DNA from: Treponema sp. UBA4326
GTDB lineage: Bacteria > Spirochaetota > Spirochaetia > Treponematales > Treponemataceae
Direction of reading: 5' to 3'
Length of the DNA stretch: 5,819 bases
Assembly (NCBI GenBank): GCA_002393835.1
Contig: DGTW01000098.1
Coordinates: 1 to 5,819, forward strand
The position numbers were made by a program, and so were the translations under genes. The notes below the pieces were generated by a model, which ran no database searches, was not told where the DNA came from, and saw nothing but the letters and a program-made list of their open reading frames with translations. Shown in pieces: positions 4,908-5,819 of the stretch (positions are counted from its first letter, which is position 1; each line of letters begins with the position of its first letter).

Positions 4908-5819
4908 TCACAAACACATCGTCATATAAATCGGCATGTATAAAATGTTGTCCTCAAATGCAAGGTCTTTTGAGTAGATGATATAACACTCGTTCATTTT
5001 TAGCTGGTATTTTTCCTTGAAGTAATCAAAAGAACTGTGATTTTTGTAACTCGAAGATTTTACTTCAATTGGTGCAAGACGCTTTCCGTTTGGAATCAGA
5101 AAATCGATTTCATATTTTTTTGTCGCTGAATTTCCTTCCGGGCAATATTCGAACTCGTGGAAATAAAGCTCATATCCGTTTGCCCGCAGCATTTGGGCTA
5201 CCATGTTTTCGAATATCATTCCCTGATTGATTCCGAGATTGTCTATAATCAGCGAGCGGTACATTTTGTTCAAATCGTAACCCTGTTGAATTATATAAGA
5301 GACGAGAAGACCTGTGTCGCCCATGAACATTTTGAATTTTGTTCTGTCCGCGTACATTTCCATGGTTACTTCGGGGGCGGTTGCATTAAGGCAGTTGTTG
5401 ACTATCATGGATTCGTTCAGAAAATCTATTGCGTTGCCGACATTTCTTGTGCGGGCATTTTCATCAACAACGGAAAGCCGGAATACGCTGTTGTGGTTCA
5501 TTAATTGCGATGGCAGTGATTTGAAAATAACTTCCGCACGGTCGCCGTCCTCGCTGTCGTGCTTTTTCAAATCGTTGGTGTAAAGGTGAAGTATTGCCTT
5601 TTTTGCCCTGTCAATTTGTGAATAATCTTTTCCTTGAACATAAGCATCAACGGCAGTGGGCATTCCGCCTACAGCCATATATATGCGGAATTCCTTCATG
5701 ATTTTTCTGTGGATTGCATCTCCGAGCGGCTTACGGTTGTTAAAGGCTTCGCGGATTGTCTCTGATATTACATTATTTCCCATTGCCCAGAGGAATTCTT
5801 CAAAATCCATAGGGTACAT
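4908..5819 (-). CDS. AAA-type ATPase with DUF4143-like C-terminal part, incomplete at the 5' end
   Basis: This is the last 303 or so residues of a COG1373-type protein; the ATP-binding half lies beyond the right edge, so the Met at the edge is not a true start. The visible part opens with YPMDFEEFLWAMG, the motif that follows the ATPase core in this family. It continues with MAVGGMPTAVDAYV (about 48-61), the helical region with SLPSQL and NVGNAIDFL, and KMFMGDTGLLVSYI. The DUF4143-like end has GMIFENMVAQML and a nuclease-like core with Asp239 and then Glu252-Val-Lys254 (YEIDFLIP, then APIEVKSS), similar to PD-(D/E)XK folds. Family members are abundant in anaerobes and their role is poorly defined; many resemble mobile or toxin-antitoxin-like cargo. 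The C-terminus YMTMCL looks natural. The gene converges on the plus-strand small genes across the GC-rich island. Confidence 0.88.
   Translation of the reverse strand: MYPMDFEEFLWAMGNNVISETIREAFNNRKPLGDAIHRKIMKEFRIYMAVGGMPTAVDAYVQGKDYSQIDRAKKAILHLYTNDLKKHDSEDGDRAEVIFKSLPSQLMNHNSVFRLSVVDENARTRNVGNAIDFLNESMIVNNCLNATAPEVTMEMYADRTKFKMFMGDTGLLVSYIIQQGYDLNKMYRSLIIDNLGINQGMIFENMVAQMLRANGYELYFHEFEYCPEGNSATKKYEIDFLIPNGKRLAPIEVKSSSYKNHSSFDYFKEKYQLKMNECYIIYSKDLAFEDNILYMPIYMTMCL

Noticed and set aside
4686..4917. Open frames on the minus strand across the GC-rich island (63 and 70 residues)
   Set aside because: They run through hairpin arms and repeats, have no ribosome site, and low-complexity Gly/Val/Ser stretches typical of translated repeats.
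4778..4981. Plus-strand open frame of 67 residues overlapping the island and the ATPase 3' end
   Set aside because: It crosses the palindromic repeat and lies opposite a well-supported gene; no ribosome site.
5157..5583. Plus-strand open frames of 115 and 89 residues opposite the ATPase
   Set aside because: They are antisense to a clear family member with conserved motifs and show no start signals.

Overview
The window most likely comes from a host-associated spirochaete of the Treponema type. The grounds are indirect: two lipoproteins with loose spirochaete-style lipoboxes (LISC and VTGC), an LPP20-like lipoprotein next to a CsgG/LpoB-like exported protein, a short BspA-type leucine-rich repeat, and a COG1373-type ATPase with a DUF4143-like part. 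No rRNA or housekeeping marker is present, so the assignment rests on gene style.

Positions 1-149 are non-coding. They hold an octamer tandem repeat at the left edge and a long RNA hairpin followed by a T-tract. Positions 150-4043 carry three plus-strand genes that look like one operon: an LPP20-like lipoprotein (150-1181), a second lipoprotein with the same broad layout plus a C-terminal coiled coil (1245-2105), and a large secreted protein (2121-4043). The third protein has a CsgG/LpoB-like N-terminal domain, a TPR-like stretch, a beta-rich middle, a charged helix and two BspA-type repeats. Together they look like an outer-membrane or periplasmic assembly module. By analogy with other LPP20 and CsgG-like partners, it may act in envelope, flagellar-ring or peptidoglycan-synthase support; the exact role cannot be read from sequence.

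Two small AT-rich genes of unknown function follow, a 68-residue one (4106-4312) and a 100-residue one (4415-4717), separated by a clear intrinsic terminator (4363-4393). Base composition falls sharply inside the third gene, from about half GC near 2600 to about a quarter or less after 3240. It stays low through the second small gene.

Positions 4721-4907 form a GC-rich island made of consecutive hairpins. One of them is a near-identical copy of a hairpin between the first two lipoprotein genes. The right end (4908-5819, minus strand) is the C-terminal portion of a DUF4143-type ATPase that runs off the window and converges on the small genes.
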